A stretch of DNA of 64,000 bases from Acidaminococcus fermentans (GTDB lineage: Bacteria; Bacillota; Negativicutes; Acidaminococcales; Acidaminococcaceae), in assembly GCF_009696675.1 (NCBI RefSeq), contig NZ_VULN01000001.1:124001-188000 (forward strand). The letters run 5' to 3'. This document shows, piece by piece, positions 33,001 to 42,805 of the stretch. Every line of letters begins with the position of its first letter. Position 1 is the stretch's first letter. The notes beneath the pieces were generated by a model. It was not told the DNA's origin and searched no databases. It saw only the letters and a program-made list of their open reading frames with translations. Position numbers and translations under genes: made by a program.

Positions 33001-33222
33001 TTATTTCTTCATTTCCTTCAGGTCTTCTTTGGTGGCAATGGTCACCAGGCCTTCGCCGATTTCGTGGAGGGCGATGGAAACAGGCTTGTTGGAATCGCAC
33101 TTCACCAGGGCCGGTGCATGGTCCACCAGCTGCCGGGCCCGTTTGGAAGCCATAATCACCAGGGCATATTTGCTGCCCACTTTGTCAGCCAGATAGTCAA
33201 TGGAAGGATCAATCATGGACAT
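33001..33222 (-). CDS. rpoZ: RNA polymerase subunit omega
   Basis: A 73-residue omega subunit that assists assembly of RNA polymerase around the beta' chain. It shows the family features: an N-terminal IDYLADKVGSKYALVIMASKRARQL (the KY-LV-AKRAR motif) and a short C-terminal helix. AAAGGAG lies 9 nt before the ATG. It is located between gmk and coaBC, the usual Firmicute position. Confidence 0.95.
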   Translation of the reverse strand: MSMIDPSIDYLADKVGSKYALVIMASKRARQLVDHAPALVKCDSNKPVSIALHEIGEGLVTIATKEDLKEMKK

Positions 33223-33236
33223 AGTTACATTCTCCT

Positions 33237-33884
33237 TTACTTCTCCTGCGCGTTTTCTGCGCAGTCACAGGTGCCGTTATGGCAGATTTCGTCAACAATG
33301 TAATAGGTGCGGCCCACCCGCAGGTGTTCCACATCGATGATCTTGCTCACCTTGTCGGTGGCCTTTTCCACTTCGTCGTTGACCACGATGTAGTCATACT
33401 TGGAAGCGTAGGCCAGTTCGCTGGTGGCGGCGCTGAGCCGGCGTTTGATCACGTCCACCGCGTCGGTGCCCCGTTTGTAGATCCGCTTGGACAGTTCATC
33501 CAGGGAAGGCGGCACAATGAACACGAACACTCCGTCGGGATAGCTTTTCTTCACCTGGAGGGCCCCCTGAGGGTCGATTTCCAGGATTACATCCAGCCCT
33601 TCCGCCAGTTTGTCCAGCACATACTGCCGGGGGGTGCCGTAGTAGTTGCCGTACACGGAAGCATGTTCCAGCAGGCCCCCGTTCCTGATCATTTCTTCGA
33701 ACTCATCCCGGGTCTTGAAGAAGTAGTTCACCCCGTCCACTTCCCCGTTCCGGGGCTGGCGGGTGGTGCAGGACACCGAGTAGGCCATTTGGTCCCGTTT
33801 TTCCCGGAGCCGGGCGCAGATGGTGCCTTTGCCGGCGCCGCTGGGGCCGCTGAGTACCAGCAGAATTCCCTGAGGTTTATTCAT
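33237..33884 (-). CDS. gmk: Guanylate kinase
   Basis: Gmk phosphorylates GMP to GDP with ATP. The 215-residue protein carries the P-loop [11 protein letters not shown] at the N-terminus, the GMP-binding block [34 protein letters not shown] and the lid region [16 protein letters not shown]. The C-terminal tail has two cysteines ([11 protein letters not shown]). The ATG at 33884 overlaps the end of remA by 8 nt, so translation is probably coupled. A reading from an earlier start would lie entirely inside remA and is rejected. Confidence 0.96.
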   Translation of the reverse strand: MNKPQGILLVLSGPSGAGKGTICARLREKRDQMAYSVSCTTRQPRNGEVDGVNYFFKTRDEFEEMIRNGGLLEHASVYGNYYGTPRQYVLDKLAEGLDVILEIDPQGALQVKKSYPDGVFVFIVPPSLDELSKRIYKRGTDAVDVIKRRLSAATSELAYASKYDYIVVNDEVEKATDKVSKIIDVEHLRVGRTYYIVDEICHNGTCDCAENAQEK

Positions 33885-34167
33885 TGGGTTCCTCCTTTTC
33901 TTCCGCAGCCGTATCATCGTCCTCTTCCGGAGTGGCGAACCGGTTGGCGATGGTTTCCGGCTGGAGGGCAGACAGTACAATATGGCCGCTGTCCATAATC
34001 AATACGGCTCTGGTCCGCCGGCCATAGGTGGCGTCGATGACCACACCCTTGTCACGGCCGTCCTGGACAATCCGCTTGATGGGAGCGCTGTCCGGTCCGA
34101 TGATGGTGATGACCCGCTGGCCGGATACCATGTTGCCAAAGCCGATGTTGATCATTTTGATGTCCAT
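33877..34167 (-). CDS. remA: RemA/DUF370 family DNA-binding regulator
   Basis: A 96-residue protein with the RemA core [38 protein letters not shown] and [19 protein letters not shown]. In Bacillus RemA activates biofilm-matrix operons by binding DNA as a ring; in other Firmicutes the targets are less clear. The acidic C-terminal tail ([13 protein letters not shown]) is longer than in Bacillus. The ATG at 34167 lies 9 nt after AGGAGAG. It sits between yicC and gmk, its conserved location. Confidence 0.92.
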   Translation of the reverse strand: MDIKMINIGFGNMVSGQRVITIIGPDSAPIKRIVQDGRDKGVVIDATYGRRTRAVLIMDSGHIVLSALQPETIANRFATPEEDDDTAAEEKEEPNE

Positions 34168-34187
34168 AGATGATTTCTCTCCTACTC

Positions 34188-35084
34188 TTATTGTATATTC
34201 TGGATCTGTTCTCTTACCTTCTCGATTTCGCTTTTCATATCCACAATGGTCTGGATGATCCGGGCATCCCCTGCCTTGGAGGCTATGGTGTTGGCTTCCC
34301 GGTTCATTTCCTGGACCAGGAAATCCATCCGCCGTCCCACCGGTTCCTCCTTTTGGAGCAGCTGCCGGAACTGCCGGAGATGGCTGCGGAGCCGGACGGT
34401 TTCTTCCGTCACATTCACCCGGTCCGCGTAAAGGGCCGCCTCCTGGATCACCCGTCCCTCGTCCAGAGGCCCTGCCCCGGCTTCCTGGAGCAGGTCCCGG
34501 AGCTGACCGGTGATTCTTTCCCGGTATTCCGCCACCGTTTCCGGGGCCCGGGTTTCGATGGTCCCCAGCTGGGTCTCGATGGTGCCAATCCGTTTTTCCA
34601 GGTCGGCGGCCAGTTGTTCCCCTTCCGCCTTCCGCATGGCCAGCAGCCGGTCCAGGGCTTCTCTGATGGCCTGTTCCATCCCGGGCCACAGCCGGTCCAG
34701 ATCCACCGTTCCTTCTTCCGGCACCAGCACATCCTCACAGCCGGCTATGAAAAACAGGTCCTGCCGGGAAGCTTCTTCAGTGGATCCCAGCAGGTGCGCA
34801 AGTTCTTTCAAACTATCATGATAAGCCTTTGCCAGCCCTTTGTCAACTTTTACCTGACGGCCTTCCGTCCCGGTATACACCGCTGTCACGAACACATCGG
34901 CATGGCCCCGGCTGATTTTCCCCAGCAACTGCTTCCGGATCCGGTTTTCCACCGGGTTCAGGAACCGGGGCAGCCGGAGGGCCAGCTCCGCATACCGGTG
35001 GTTCACGGTCTTGATCTCGATCTGGAAGGAAAAGTCCTTTTCTTCCCAGGCGCCCCGGCCGTAGCCGGTCATGCTCTGTACCAT
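34188..35084 (-). CDS. yicC: YicC family endoribonuclease-like protein
   Basis: A 298-residue protein of the YicC/YloC family, which cleaves RNA in the cytosol and affects small-RNA turnover in Escherichia coli. The N-terminus [11 protein letters not shown], the block [20 protein letters not shown] and the C-terminal [23 protein letters not shown] are diagnostic. GGAAGGGAC precedes the first ATG. It is followed 20 nt later by remA and preceded 12 nt earlier by an exported-protein gene. Confidence 0.93.
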   Translation of the reverse strand: MVQSMTGYGRGAWEEKDFSFQIEIKTVNHRYAELALRLPRFLNPVENRIRKQLLGKISRGHADVFVTAVYTGTEGRQVKVDKGLAKAYHDSLKELAHLLGSTEEASRQDLFFIAGCEDVLVPEEGTVDLDRLWPGMEQAIREALDRLLAMRKAEGEQLAADLEKRIGTIETQLGTIETRAPETVAEYRERITGQLRDLLQEAGAGPLDEGRVIQEAALYADRVNVTEETVRLRSHLRQFRQLLQKEEPVGRRMDFLVQEMNREANTIASKAGDARIIQTIVDMKSEIEKVREQIQNIQ

Positions 35085-35096
35085 GTCCCTTCCCCC

Positions 35097-35720
35097 TTAG
35101 TTCATATTGGGCAGCTTCAGCACAAATTCCCGGGTACCGGCGTATTCATCGGTGGCCGCCAGCACCATGGTCCGGTTGGGGTCCACCTTGGACAGGTCGA
35201 AATAGACGAAGTACTGGAGATCCCACACATTGTTGTCCTCCAGTTCCCCGGACTGCTTGTTGAGGATCTGCATGTCCCGCTGGGAGGCATTGTTCAGGTT
35301 GCAGGCATAGGGTTCCAGCACATTCTGGCCCTGGTACATCCGCAGTTTCAGGTTCCTGGGCTCCAGTTTCACACTGGTGCTCAGGTTGAGACCCAGGGCC
35401 AGCACTCCGTCATACTGTTTGGCCACCTTCATGCCCTGGGGCACACTGGGGGTGCCCCCGTCCGCTGCGGTCTGCCGGGCATCCACCGCCGCCGTCAGGA
35501 AGGGGGTATAGACCACCACCCGTTCCCGGAGGCCGTAGGGATTCATCTGCTTCCGGTCGTAGACAGTCCAGGGAGCCAGCAGCTCTCCCAGGGACGCCCC
35601 CTTCCGTTCCACGCCGTAGACCTGGGCGGCCTGGATGGTGGTGGGCGTCAGGGGAAGCATGGCGAAGGCGGGCTGGGTGAGCAGCAGCAGGGCCGCTGTC
35701 AGAGTTCCGATTTTTTTCAT
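35097..35720 (-). CDS. Exported protein of unknown function
   Basis: A 207-residue protein with a clear signal peptide (MKKIGTLTAALLLLTQPAFA, cut after residue 20). In a diderm cell it should reach the periplasm or outer membrane. The mature part has beta-rich segments (RERVVVYTPFLTAAVDARQ, KLEPRNLKLRMYQGQNV, VWDLQYFVYFDLSKVDPN) and no cysteine cluster or catalytic motif I recognise. GAGGAGAGG lies 5-6 nt before the ATG. It is the first gene of the yicC-coaBC operon and is divergent from rqcH. Confidence 0.75.
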   Translation of the reverse strand: MKKIGTLTAALLLLTQPAFAMLPLTPTTIQAAQVYGVERKGASLGELLAPWTVYDRKQMNPYGLRERVVVYTPFLTAAVDARQTAADGGTPSVPQGMKVAKQYDGVLALGLNLSTSVKLEPRNLKLRMYQGQNVLEPYACNLNNASQRDMQILNKQSGELEDNNVWDLQYFVYFDLSKVDPNRTMVLAATDEYAGTREFVLKLPNMN

Positions 35721-35740
35721 GGTATCCTCTCCTCTATGGT

Positions 35741-35770
35741 TTGACCGAAAAGTCCAATACGGTTTATACT
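35741..35770 (+). promoter_or_regulatory. Promoter of rqcH
   Basis: TTGACC (35741-35746), 18 nt, TATACT (35765-35770), 54 nt before the ATG. Confidence 0.7.
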
Positions 35771-35779
35771 AATCAATAT

Positions 35780-35808
35780 ATTATAACGAATTTAACGAAA
35801 CACTGCAA
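35780..35808 (-). promoter_or_regulatory. Promoter of the exported-protein/yicC/coaBC operon
   Basis: On the minus strand, TTGCAG (35808-35803), 17 nt, TATAAT (35785-35780). The divergent rqcH promoter lies within 10-40 bp of it, so the two may compete. Confidence 0.75.
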
Positions 35809-35823
35809 ATATTGGAGGAAACC

Positions 35824-37563
35824 ATGAATCTGGAAGGTATTGCCCTGCAGCTCCTGACCCGGGAACTGACAGGAGCTTTAAGCGGCGGAAAAATTTTCAA
35901 GATCTTCATGCCCAGCCGTGAATCCCTGCTGCTGCAGGTGAACCGGCTGAACCGTACGGTGAATCTTTTGATCGACATGAACGGGGCCTCCCCTCTCATC
36001 ACCCTGCCGGAGACCCTGCCGGAGCGGCCGGACCTGCCCCCCAGCTTCTGCATGCTGCTGCGGAAGCACCTGGAGGAAGGCCGGATCGCCCGGGTGACCC
36101 AAAAGGGCCTGGACCGGATCCTCACATTGGATGTGGATCTCATCGGGGCGGAACGGAAGATCATCACCAAACACCTGATCCTGGAACTTACCGGGAAGAA
36201 CAGCAACATCATCTTCACCGACGAAAAGGGAATCATCCTGGACGCTCTCCGGCATGTAACAAAAGCCCAGAGCCGGGTCCGGCAGATCCTTCCCAACCTG
36301 CCCTACACCCTGCCCCCTGCCCAGGAAGGCCTGGATTTTCTCCAGGCGGACCCTCACGCCATCCGGGAGGCTGCTGTGGCCCAGGGGGATGTGAGTCTGG
36401 TCCAGGGGCTCATTGCCGCCACCCAGGGGATCGGGAAATACACCGCCCAGGAAGTGGAACTGCGCAGCGGCTTTACGGGACCGGTGAATCTTATGGACCT
36501 GGAAGGGGCCCAAAAGGTGGAACAGGCCATCGGAGCCATCCAGCAGGAGATCCGTCAGCGTCTGGAAGGCACGGACCCGACCGTGGTGGCCCAGATCGAC
36601 AGCCGGAACCGGATGAAGAACCTGGTGCCCTATGAGCCCCAGACCCATCCGGAATGGACCCGGAAGGTGTTCCCCTCCCTGCTGGCGGCCCAGGCCTACA
36701 GCGCTTCCCTGGTGCCGGTCCAGATTCCGGAAAAGGACCTACTCACCAAGGTGGTGGCCAGCCAGGAAGCCAAGACGGAAAAGAAGCTGAAATACCTGGC
36801 CCAGGACCTGGCCAAAGCGGAAAACGCCGAAACCCAGAAGATCATGGCGGACACCCTGATGGCCTACGGCTGGTCCCTGAAAAAGGGCCAGACTTCCTGT
36901 GAACTGGACAGTCTCTACGACGGAAAGAAGCTGAAGATCGCCCTGGCTCCGGAACTGACCCCCATGGAAAACGCCCAGGCCTACTACAAACGGTACAACA
37001 AGTTCAAACGGGCGGTGGGAGAGATCCAGCAGCAGCAGAAAGAGGCCAACGATCTGCTGGAATACCTCCAGAGCCTGGAAGTGTCCCTGGAAACCGCCTC
37101 CACCAAAGGGGAGATCGGGGAGATCAAACAGGAGATCATCTCCCTGGGCCTTTTGCCCCAGCCCCGGAAGAAACAGCCTTCCCAGAGCCGGTCCACCCCC
37201 CTGAAGGTCCAGCTCACCCCGGACACCTTCCTTTATATTGGAAAGAACAACCGGCAGAACGATTATGTGACCTTCAAGCTGGGCCGGGGCAGCGACCTGT
37301 GGTTCCATGCCAAGAACATCCCCGGGTCCCATGTGATCTTAAAGACCACCCTGCCCCAGCCCCGGGAAGAGGACATCCTGGCCGCCGCCCAGCTGGCTGC
37401 CGGGTACAGCAAGGGACGGAACGCCGACCGGGTGCCGGTGGATTATGCGGAGAAACGGCTGGTGAAAAAGCCCTCCGGAGCCAAGCCCGGATTCGTGATC
37501 TACACGGGCCAGACCACCCTATATGTAAAACCTTGTACAACTGTCCACGTCAAAAAGGACTGA
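35824..37563 (+). CDS. rqcH: Rqc2 homolog RqcH (NFACT family)
   Basis: RqcH binds stalled 50S subunits with peptidyl-tRNA and adds alanine tails that mark the chain for degradation. The 579-residue protein has the NFACT-N domain (MNLEGIALQLLTRELTGAL... KIFKIFMPSRESLLLQVN), a central coiled coil (about 300-430, EIQQQQKEANDLLEYLQSLE) and the NFACT-R domain with KLGRGSDLWFHAKNIPGSH. Such genes are often misnamed fibronectin-binding proteins. The ATG at 35824 follows GGAGG by 5 nt. Monocistronic, followed directly by the ilvD promoter. Confidence 0.93.
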   Translation: MNLEGIALQLLTRELTGALSGGKIFKIFMPSRESLLLQVNRLNRTVNLLIDMNGASPLITLPETLPERPDLPPSFCMLLRKHLEEGRIARVTQKGLDRILTLDVDLIGAERKIITKHLILELTGKNSNIIFTDEKGIILDALRHVTKAQSRVRQILPNLPYTLPPAQEGLDFLQADPHAIREAAVAQGDVSLVQGLIAATQGIGKYTAQEVELRSGFTGPVNLMDLEGAQKVEQAIGAIQQEIRQRLEGTDPTVVAQIDSRNRMKNLVPYEPQTHPEWTRKVFPSLLAAQAYSASLVPVQIPEKDLLTKVVASQEAKTEKKLKYLAQDLAKAENAETQKIMADTLMAYGWSLKKGQTSCELDSLYDGKKLKIALAPELTPMENAQAYYKRYNKFKRAVGEIQQQQKEANDLLEYLQSLEVSLETASTKGEIGEIKQEIISLGLLPQPRKKQPSQSRSTPLKVQLTPDTFLYIGKNNRQNDYVTFKLGRGSDLWFHAKNIPGSHVILKTTLPQPREEDILAAAQLAAGYSKGRNADRVPVDYAEKRLVKKPSGAKPGFVIYTGQTTLYVKPCTTVHVKKD

Positions 37564-37575
37564 TTCTGCTTTTCG

Positions 37576-37604
37576 TTGACACTCTTTTCCCATCGTGTTA
37601 CAGT
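37576..37604 (+). promoter_or_regulatory. Promoter of ilvD
   Basis: TTGACA (37576-37581), 17 nt, TACAGT (37599-37604), about 12 nt after the rqcH stop. The leader is only about 45 nt, too short for a T-box or leader-peptide attenuator. Confidence 0.8.
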
Positions 37605-37656
37605 ATTGGTTATATTACGGCGGAAACGCCAGTACATGAGGGAAAAGAGGAATACT

Positions 37657-39324
37657 ATGAGAAGTACAACAGTGAAAAAAGGTTCCACCCGGGCGGCCCA
37701 CCGCTCTCTGTTCTATGCCATGGGATATACGGAAGATGAATTGAAAAAGCCGCTCATCGGCATCTGCAATGCCCAGAATGAAATCATTCCCGGCCATATG
37801 GATCTGGACCGGATCGCCAAGGCCGTTAAATATGGTGTGCTGGAAAACGGCGGCACCCCCATTGAATTCCCTGCCATCGGTATCTGCGACGGGATCGCCA
37901 TGGGCCATGACGGGATGAAATACCCGCTGGCCAGCCGGGAGCTGGTGGCGGACAGCATCGAAGCGGTGGCCAACGGCCATGCCTTTGACGCCCTGGTGCT
38001 GATCCCCAACTGCGACAAGATCGTTCCCGGGATGCTCATGGCCGCTGCCCGGCTGAACATCCCTACGGTGGTGGTCAGCGGGGGCCCCATGCTCCCGGGC
38101 CGGTACCAGGGGAAGGACATCAGCGTCAGCACCGTGTTCGAAGCCGCCGGCCGGTTTGAAGCCGGGAAAATCAGCAAACAGGAACTGTCTGCCATCGAAC
38201 ACTGCGCCTGCCCGGGCTGCGGCTCCTGTGCCGGGCTCTTTACCGCCAACACCATGAACTCCCTGACGGAAGTGCTGGGCATGGGCCTGCCGGGCAACGG
38301 CACCATCCCTGCCGCCTACCAGGGTGCCCGGATCGCCTTGGCCAAACAGGCCGGGAAACAGGTAATGGAAATGCTGGCCAAGAACATCCGGCCCCGGGAC
38401 ATCATGACCGCCAAGGCCTTCAAGAACGCCATTACCGTAGACATGGCCATGGGGGGCTCCACCAATACCTGCCTCCACCTGCCGGCCATTGCCCATGAAG
38501 CCGGGGTGGACCTGACCCTGGAAGAATTCGACGAAATCAGCAAGAAGACCCCCTACCTGACCAAGCTAAGCCCAGGTGGCACCTTCCACATGGTGGATGT
38601 GGAAGAAGCCGGGGGCATCCGGGCAGTGATGAACGAACTGGCCAAGCACGGACTCATTGAAAAGGACTGCCTCACCGTCACCGGCAAGACCGTAGGCCAG
38701 AACATCAAGGGCGCCAAGATTCTCCGTCCGGAAGTGATCCACACGGTGAAGGACCCCATCCGGAAAACCGGGGGCATCGCCGTGCTGAAAGGGAACATCG
38801 CCCAGGACTGCTCTGTGGTGAAGGAAAGCGCCGTGGCTCCGGAAATGCTGAAACATTCCGGTCCCGCCCGGGTGTTCAACTCCGAAGACGAAGCCATCGA
38901 AGCCATTGTGGGCAAGAAGATCAACCCGGGTGATGTGGTGGTGATCCGCTACGAAGGGCCCAAGGGCGGCCCGGGGATGCGGGAAATGCTGAACCCCACC
39001 GCCGTGATCACCGGCATGGGCCTGGGGAAATCCGTGGCGCTCCTCACTGACGGCCGGTTCTCCGGAGCCACCCAGGGGGCCTGCATCGGCCACATCTCCC
39101 CGGAAGCCCGGGAAGGGGGCAATATCGCCCTGATCGAAGAAGGGGACATCATCGACATCGATATCCCCAACCGGACCCTGAACGTGCGGGTCAGCGACGA
39201 AGAGCTGGCCAAGCGGAAGGAAAACTGGGTGTGCCCGGAACCCAAGGTGAAGAAGGGCTACCTGGCCCGGTACGCTTCCCTGGTGTCCTCCGCAGCACAG
39301 GGAGCGGTGCTGAAGTTTAATTAA
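37657..39324 (+). CDS. ilvD: Dihydroxy-acid dehydratase
   Basis: IlvD dehydrates dihydroxy-isovalerate and dihydroxy-methylvalerate to the keto acids of valine and isoleucine, using an iron-sulfur cluster. The 555-residue length is normal. Cluster cysteines occur in [25 protein letters not shown] and [21 protein letters not shown]-terminal blocks [19 protein letters not shown] and [13 protein letters not shown] are intact. The ATG at 37657 is preceded by AAAGAGG at 6 nt. No other ilv genes are adjacent; it is a single-gene unit with promoter and terminator. Confidence 0.97.
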   Translation: MRSTTVKKGSTRAAHRSLFYAMGYTEDELKKPLIGICNAQNEIIPGHMDLDRIAKAVKYGVLENGGTPIEFPAIGICDGIAMGHDGMKYPLASRELVADSIEAVANGHAFDALVLIPNCDKIVPGMLMAAARLNIPTVVVSGGPMLPGRYQGKDISVSTVFEAAGRFEAGKISKQELSAIEHCACPGCGSCAGLFTANTMNSLTEVLGMGLPGNGTIPAAYQGARIALAKQAGKQVMEMLAKNIRPRDIMTAKAFKNAITVDMAMGGSTNTCLHLPAIAHEAGVDLTLEEFDEISKKTPYLTKLSPGGTFHMVDVEEAGGIRAVMNELAKHGLIEKDCLTVTGKTVGQNIKGAKILRPEVIHTVKDPIRKTGGIAVLKGNIAQDCSVVKESAVAPEMLKHSGPARVFNSEDEAIEAIVGKKINPGDVVVIRYEGPKGGPGMREMLNPTAVITGMGLGKSVALLTDGRFSGATQGACIGHISPEAREGGNIALIEEGDIIDIDIPNRTLNVRVSDEELAKRKENWVCPEPKVKKGYLARYASLVSSAAQGAVLKFN

Positions 39325-39330
39325 GGATAA

Positions 39331-39366
39331 AAAAAGACTGGCGCCTACGGCGCCAGTCTTTTTTTC
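39331..39366. terminator. Bidirectional terminator between ilvD and the MATE gene
   Basis: AAGACTGGCGCC-TAC-GGCGCCAGTCTT with A and T runs on both sides. A second hairpin, GGGGTGTGAA-TCTT-TTCACACCCC, overlaps the MATE stop codon at 39373-39396. Confidence 0.9.
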
Positions 39367-39388
39367 CACGATTGGGGTGTGAATCTTT

Positions 39389-40735
39389 TCACACCCCCTT
39401 TTTTCTCTCCATATCCTTCATCACCCACTGCCAGGCACACCAGGCGAACAGGCCGGCGGTCAGCCAAGCCATGGGGTCGCAGGCGGCGGAGATGGCGTAG
39501 CTGTGGGTGTGCATGCCCAGAAGGGCCGTGCCGCCCCGGGCGGCCAGTTCCACCACCCCGCACAGGGTGGGCGCCAGGGCGTACCCCACCCCCTGCATGG
39601 CGTTCCGGTAAATGAAGATGCTGCTCAGGGGCAGGTAGAACCACATGGCAATGTCTCCATAGGTTTGGGCCCAGGGCATAAGGGCCGCCGGGTCCGTATC
39701 CCCGGAAAAGAAGAAGCCCATGAGCCAAGGCAGCAGATAGTGGAGCACCACCGCCGCCAGCACCGAATACAGGGCCATCACCCGGAGGGATTTCTTCACC
39801 CCCAGGCGGATCCGTTCCAGGTCTCCCCGGCCGAAATTCTGGCCTGCATAGGTGGCCATGGTCTGGCCCATGGACAGACACCCCTGGGTCAGCAGCATGG
39901 ATACCTTGGAAGCCGCCGTATAAGCCGCGGCAGCGGTGGAACCGAACAGGTTGATGGCAGACTGGGCAATCATGATCCCGGAGGCGGTGATGGAAAACTG
40001 GAGAGCCATGGGCACCCCCATCCGGAGCTGTTCCCGGGTCTCATACCGGTACAGTCCCCAGTCCTGTTTCTCCGGCACCAGTACCGGGACTTTTTTCAGG
40101 ATGTACACCAGGCACAGGAGCACGGAGAGCCCCTGGCTCACCACCGTGGCCAGGGCCGCCCCGGCTACTCCCATGCCAAACTGGATGATCAGCAGCAGAT
40201 CCAGCCCCACATTGAGGCAGGCGGAAAACACCAGGAAGAACAACGGGGCTTTGCTGTTCCCCACGGACCGGAGGAACACGGAAGCCATGTTGTAGAATAC
40301 GTTGGTGAAAAGCCCCTGGAAAATGATGGTGATGTAAGTCCGGGCATCGTTCCAGATATCCGCCGGCGTGTTCAACAGTTCCAGGAGCCAGGGCACGGCG
40401 GCGGTGCTCAAAAGTGTCATGGCTCCGGAAAGGAGCAGCGCCAGAAGGGTGCCGTTGGCTACGCTCCGGCGGACCCCGGCCTCATCCCTGGCCCCAAACC
40501 GCTGGGAGGTGAGGATGCCGAAACCGGCGGTGATCCCCAGGGCAAAGCCCAGGACCAGGAACATCAGGGTGCCGGTGGAGCCTACGGCCGCCAGAGCCCC
40601 GGCCCCCACATACCGGCCTACGATGATCATATCCGCCATGTTGTACAGCTGCTGGAACACGTTGCCCACGAACATGGGGAAAAGGAATTCCAGGATCAGG
40701 GGAAGGATGGGTCCCCGGGTCATGTCTTTTTGCAT
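39389..40735 (-). CDS. MATE family efflux transporter
   Basis: A 448-residue inner-membrane protein with about 12 membrane spans, of the MATE superfamily, which exports drugs and other organic cations by sodium or proton antiport. The N-terminus MQKDMTRGPILPLILEFLFPMF and VGNVFQQLYNMADMIIVGRYVG match the DinF/NorM-like group; the second half repeats the fold (LGVKKSLRVMALYSV). The substrate cannot be read. I prefer the ATG at 40735 (GAGG 10 nt upstream) to a GTG three codons earlier. It is downstream of lysS on the same strand but separated by a terminator. Confidence 0.92.
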   Translation of the reverse strand: MQKDMTRGPILPLILEFLFPMFVGNVFQQLYNMADMIIVGRYVGAGALAAVGSTGTLMFLVLGFALGITAGFGILTSQRFGARDEAGVRRSVANGTLLALLLSGAMTLLSTAAVPWLLELLNTPADIWNDARTYITIIFQGLFTNVFYNMASVFLRSVGNSKAPLFFLVFSACLNVGLDLLLIIQFGMGVAGAALATVVSQGLSVLLCLVYILKKVPVLVPEKQDWGLYRYETREQLRMGVPMALQFSITASGIMIAQSAINLFGSTAAAAYTAASKVSMLLTQGCLSMGQTMATYAGQNFGRGDLERIRLGVKKSLRVMALYSVLAAVVLHYLLPWLMGFFFSGDTDPAALMPWAQTYGDIAMWFYLPLSSIFIYRNAMQGVGYALAPTLCGVVELAARGGTALLGMHTHSYAISAACDPMAWLTAGLFAWCAWQWVMKDMERKKGV

Positions 40736-40753
40736 GGTTGTCACACCTCATAG

Positions 40754-40790
40754 AAAAAAGGGGCTGTTGCTCACGCAACAGCCCTTTTTA
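40754..40790 (-). terminator. Terminator of greA-lysS
   Basis: AGGGCTGTTGC-GTGA-GCAACAGCCCCTTTTTT on the minus strand, directly after the lysS stop. GGGGCTGTTGC family. Confidence 0.9.
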
Positions 40791-42779
40791 TCAGCACAAT
40801 TTCGCGCCGGCGGGGATATGGGGATCCAGCATCAGGAGATGGAGTTTCCGTTCTTCCCCTTCCATATGTTCCGCGCTGAGCAGCATCCCGCAGGATTCGA
40901 TGCCCATCATCTTCCGGGGCGGCAGGTTCACAATGGCCACACAGGTCTTGCCGATCAGGTCTTCCGGATCGTAGTAGGCCTTGATGCCGCTGAGGATGGT
41001 CCGGTCGGTGCCGGTGCCGTCGTCCAGGGTGAACTGGAGCAGCTTCTTGCTCTTGGGCACGGCGAAGCAGTCCTTCACCTTCACCACCCGGAAATCGCAG
41101 TCTGCAAACTTGTCGAAATCCACATAGTCGGTGAAGAGCGGTTCGATGGTCACGTTGGAGAAGTCGATCTTTTCCGGTGCCACCGTTTCGAAAGCCGGAG
41201 CTGCAGCAGTTTCGGCTGCCACAGGAGCGGCGGCAGGGGCCTTGGCTGCTTCGTTCTTCCCACCGTCCAGAGGCTTCATGGTGGGGAACAGCAGCACGTC
41301 ACGGATGGACACAGCCCCCGTCAGGAACATTACCAGGCGGTCGATGCCAATGCCCAGGCCCCCTGTAGGAGGCAGGCCGTGCATCAGGGCGTTGATGAAG
41401 TCTTCGTCCATCATCCCGGCTTCGTCATCCCCGGCATTCCGTTCTTCCACTTGTTTTTCGAACCGTTCCTTCTGGTCCAGAGGATCGTTCAGTTCGGTGA
41501 AGCCGTTGCACAGTTCCCGGCCGAAGATGTACCCTTCGAAACGGTCGGTGATGTCCGGATCCGCCACACTGCTCTTGGCCAGAGGAGAGATTTCCTTGGG
41601 ATGGCCGGTGATGAAAATGGGCTGGATCAGGTTCTTTTCCACGAATTCATCGAAGAAGGCGTTGATGATCTTGCCCACGCCCCAGGCGGGTTCCACAGCC
41701 ACACCGGCTTCTTTGGCCAGCTGCCGGGCCACTTCCACGTCCTTGACGCCGGTGAAGTCCTTGCCGCTGTATTTCTTCACAGCGTCGATCATGGACATCC
41801 GGGGCCAGGGCCCGGTCAGGTCGATTTCCGTGCCTTCATACTGGATCTTCAGGGTCCCCAGGACCTTTTCCGCACAGGTGGTGACGATCTTTTCCGTCAG
41901 GTCCATCATGGTGTTGAAATCCCCGAAGGCTTCATAACATTCCAGGGTGGTGAATTCCGGGTTGTGTTTGATGTCCATCCCTTCGTTCCGGAACACCCGG
42001 CCCAGTTCGTACACCCGTTCCAGGCCCCCTACCACCAGACGCTTCAGGTTCAGTTCCGTGGCGATCCGGAGATACAGGTCGATGTCCAGGGCATTGTGAT
42101 GGGTAATGAAGGGCCGTGCGGTGGCGCCCCCGGAGATGGTGTTCAGCACAGGGGTTTCCACTTCCAGATACCCCTGGTCGTCCAGCACCTGCCGAATGCA
42201 CTTGATGATCTGGGTCCGTTTCACGAACACATCCCGGACTTCCGGGTTCACGATCAGATCCACATACCGCTGACGGTAGCGGATTTCCTTATCTTTCAGC
42301 CCATGCCATTTTTCCGGCAGGGGTTTCAGGGCCTTGGAGAGGAATTCCAGTTTCTGGACCCGGATGGAGGGTTCCCCCATATGGGTCTTGAACACGGTGC
42401 CTTCCACCCCTACGATATCCCCGATATCCAGCAGTTTCACCACGCTGTAGGCTTCTTCGCCCAGTTCGTCCTTCCGGACATACAGCTGGATCTTGCCGGT
42501 CTTGTCCTGGAGATCCATGAAACAGGTCTTGCCGTGGCCCCGGATGGCCAGGAGACGGCCGGCCACTTTCACTACAGTGCCGGCAGCTTCCATGGCATCC
42601 ACCTGGTCATGGACTTCTTTGGTGTGATGGGTCCACTGATAGGCATGGCCAAAGGGCAGGATGCCCTTTTCTTCCAGTTTGTGCATTTTATCCAGACGGA
42701 CCTGCATCTGTTCATTGACGTCTTCGTCCGCCAGTGCTTCCTTCTCTACGTCCGGTTGGTTCTTCTTTTCGTCGGACAT
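40791..42779 (-). CDS. lysS: Lysyl-tRNA synthetase with C-terminal tRNA-binding domain
   Basis: Class II LysRS, which charges tRNA-Lys. Residues about 1-505 are the normal enzyme: anticodon-binding OB fold (VAGRLLAIRGHGKTCFMDLQ), motif 2 (RVFRNEGMDIKHNPEFT) and motif 3 (GLGIGIDRLVMFLTGA). An Ala/Pro linker (about 510-540) then leads to a 110-residue EMAP/Trbp111-type OB fold (DFRVVKVKDCFAVPKSKKLL, ILSGIKAYYDPEDLIGK, MGIESCGMLLSA), of the kind that ends MetRS. The total of 662 residues is about 150 more than usual. The extra domain probably strengthens tRNA binding (inference). It is 26 nt downstream of greA. Confidence 0.95.
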   Translation of the reverse strand: MSDEKKNQPDVEKEALADEDVNEQMQVRLDKMHKLEEKGILPFGHAYQWTHHTKEVHDQVDAMEAAGTVVKVAGRLLAIRGHGKTCFMDLQDKTGKIQLYVRKDELGEEAYSVVKLLDIGDIVGVEGTVFKTHMGEPSIRVQKLEFLSKALKPLPEKWHGLKDKEIRYRQRYVDLIVNPEVRDVFVKRTQIIKCIRQVLDDQGYLEVETPVLNTISGGATARPFITHHNALDIDLYLRIATELNLKRLVVGGLERVYELGRVFRNEGMDIKHNPEFTTLECYEAFGDFNTMMDLTEKIVTTCAEKVLGTLKIQYEGTEIDLTGPWPRMSMIDAVKKYSGKDFTGVKDVEVARQLAKEAGVAVEPAWGVGKIINAFFDEFVEKNLIQPIFITGHPKEISPLAKSSVADPDITDRFEGYIFGRELCNGFTELNDPLDQKERFEKQVEERNAGDDEAGMMDEDFINALMHGLPPTGGLGIGIDRLVMFLTGAVSIRDVLLFPTMKPLDGGKNEAAKAPAAAPVAAETAAAPAFETVAPEKIDFSNVTIEPLFTDYVDFDKFADCDFRVVKVKDCFAVPKSKKLLQFTLDDGTGTDRTILSGIKAYYDPEDLIGKTCVAIVNLPPRKMMGIESCGMLLSAEHMEGEERKLHLLMLDPHIPAGAKLC

Positions 42780-42805
42780 GAAAACCCTCCTGATTCTTTG
42801 CGAAA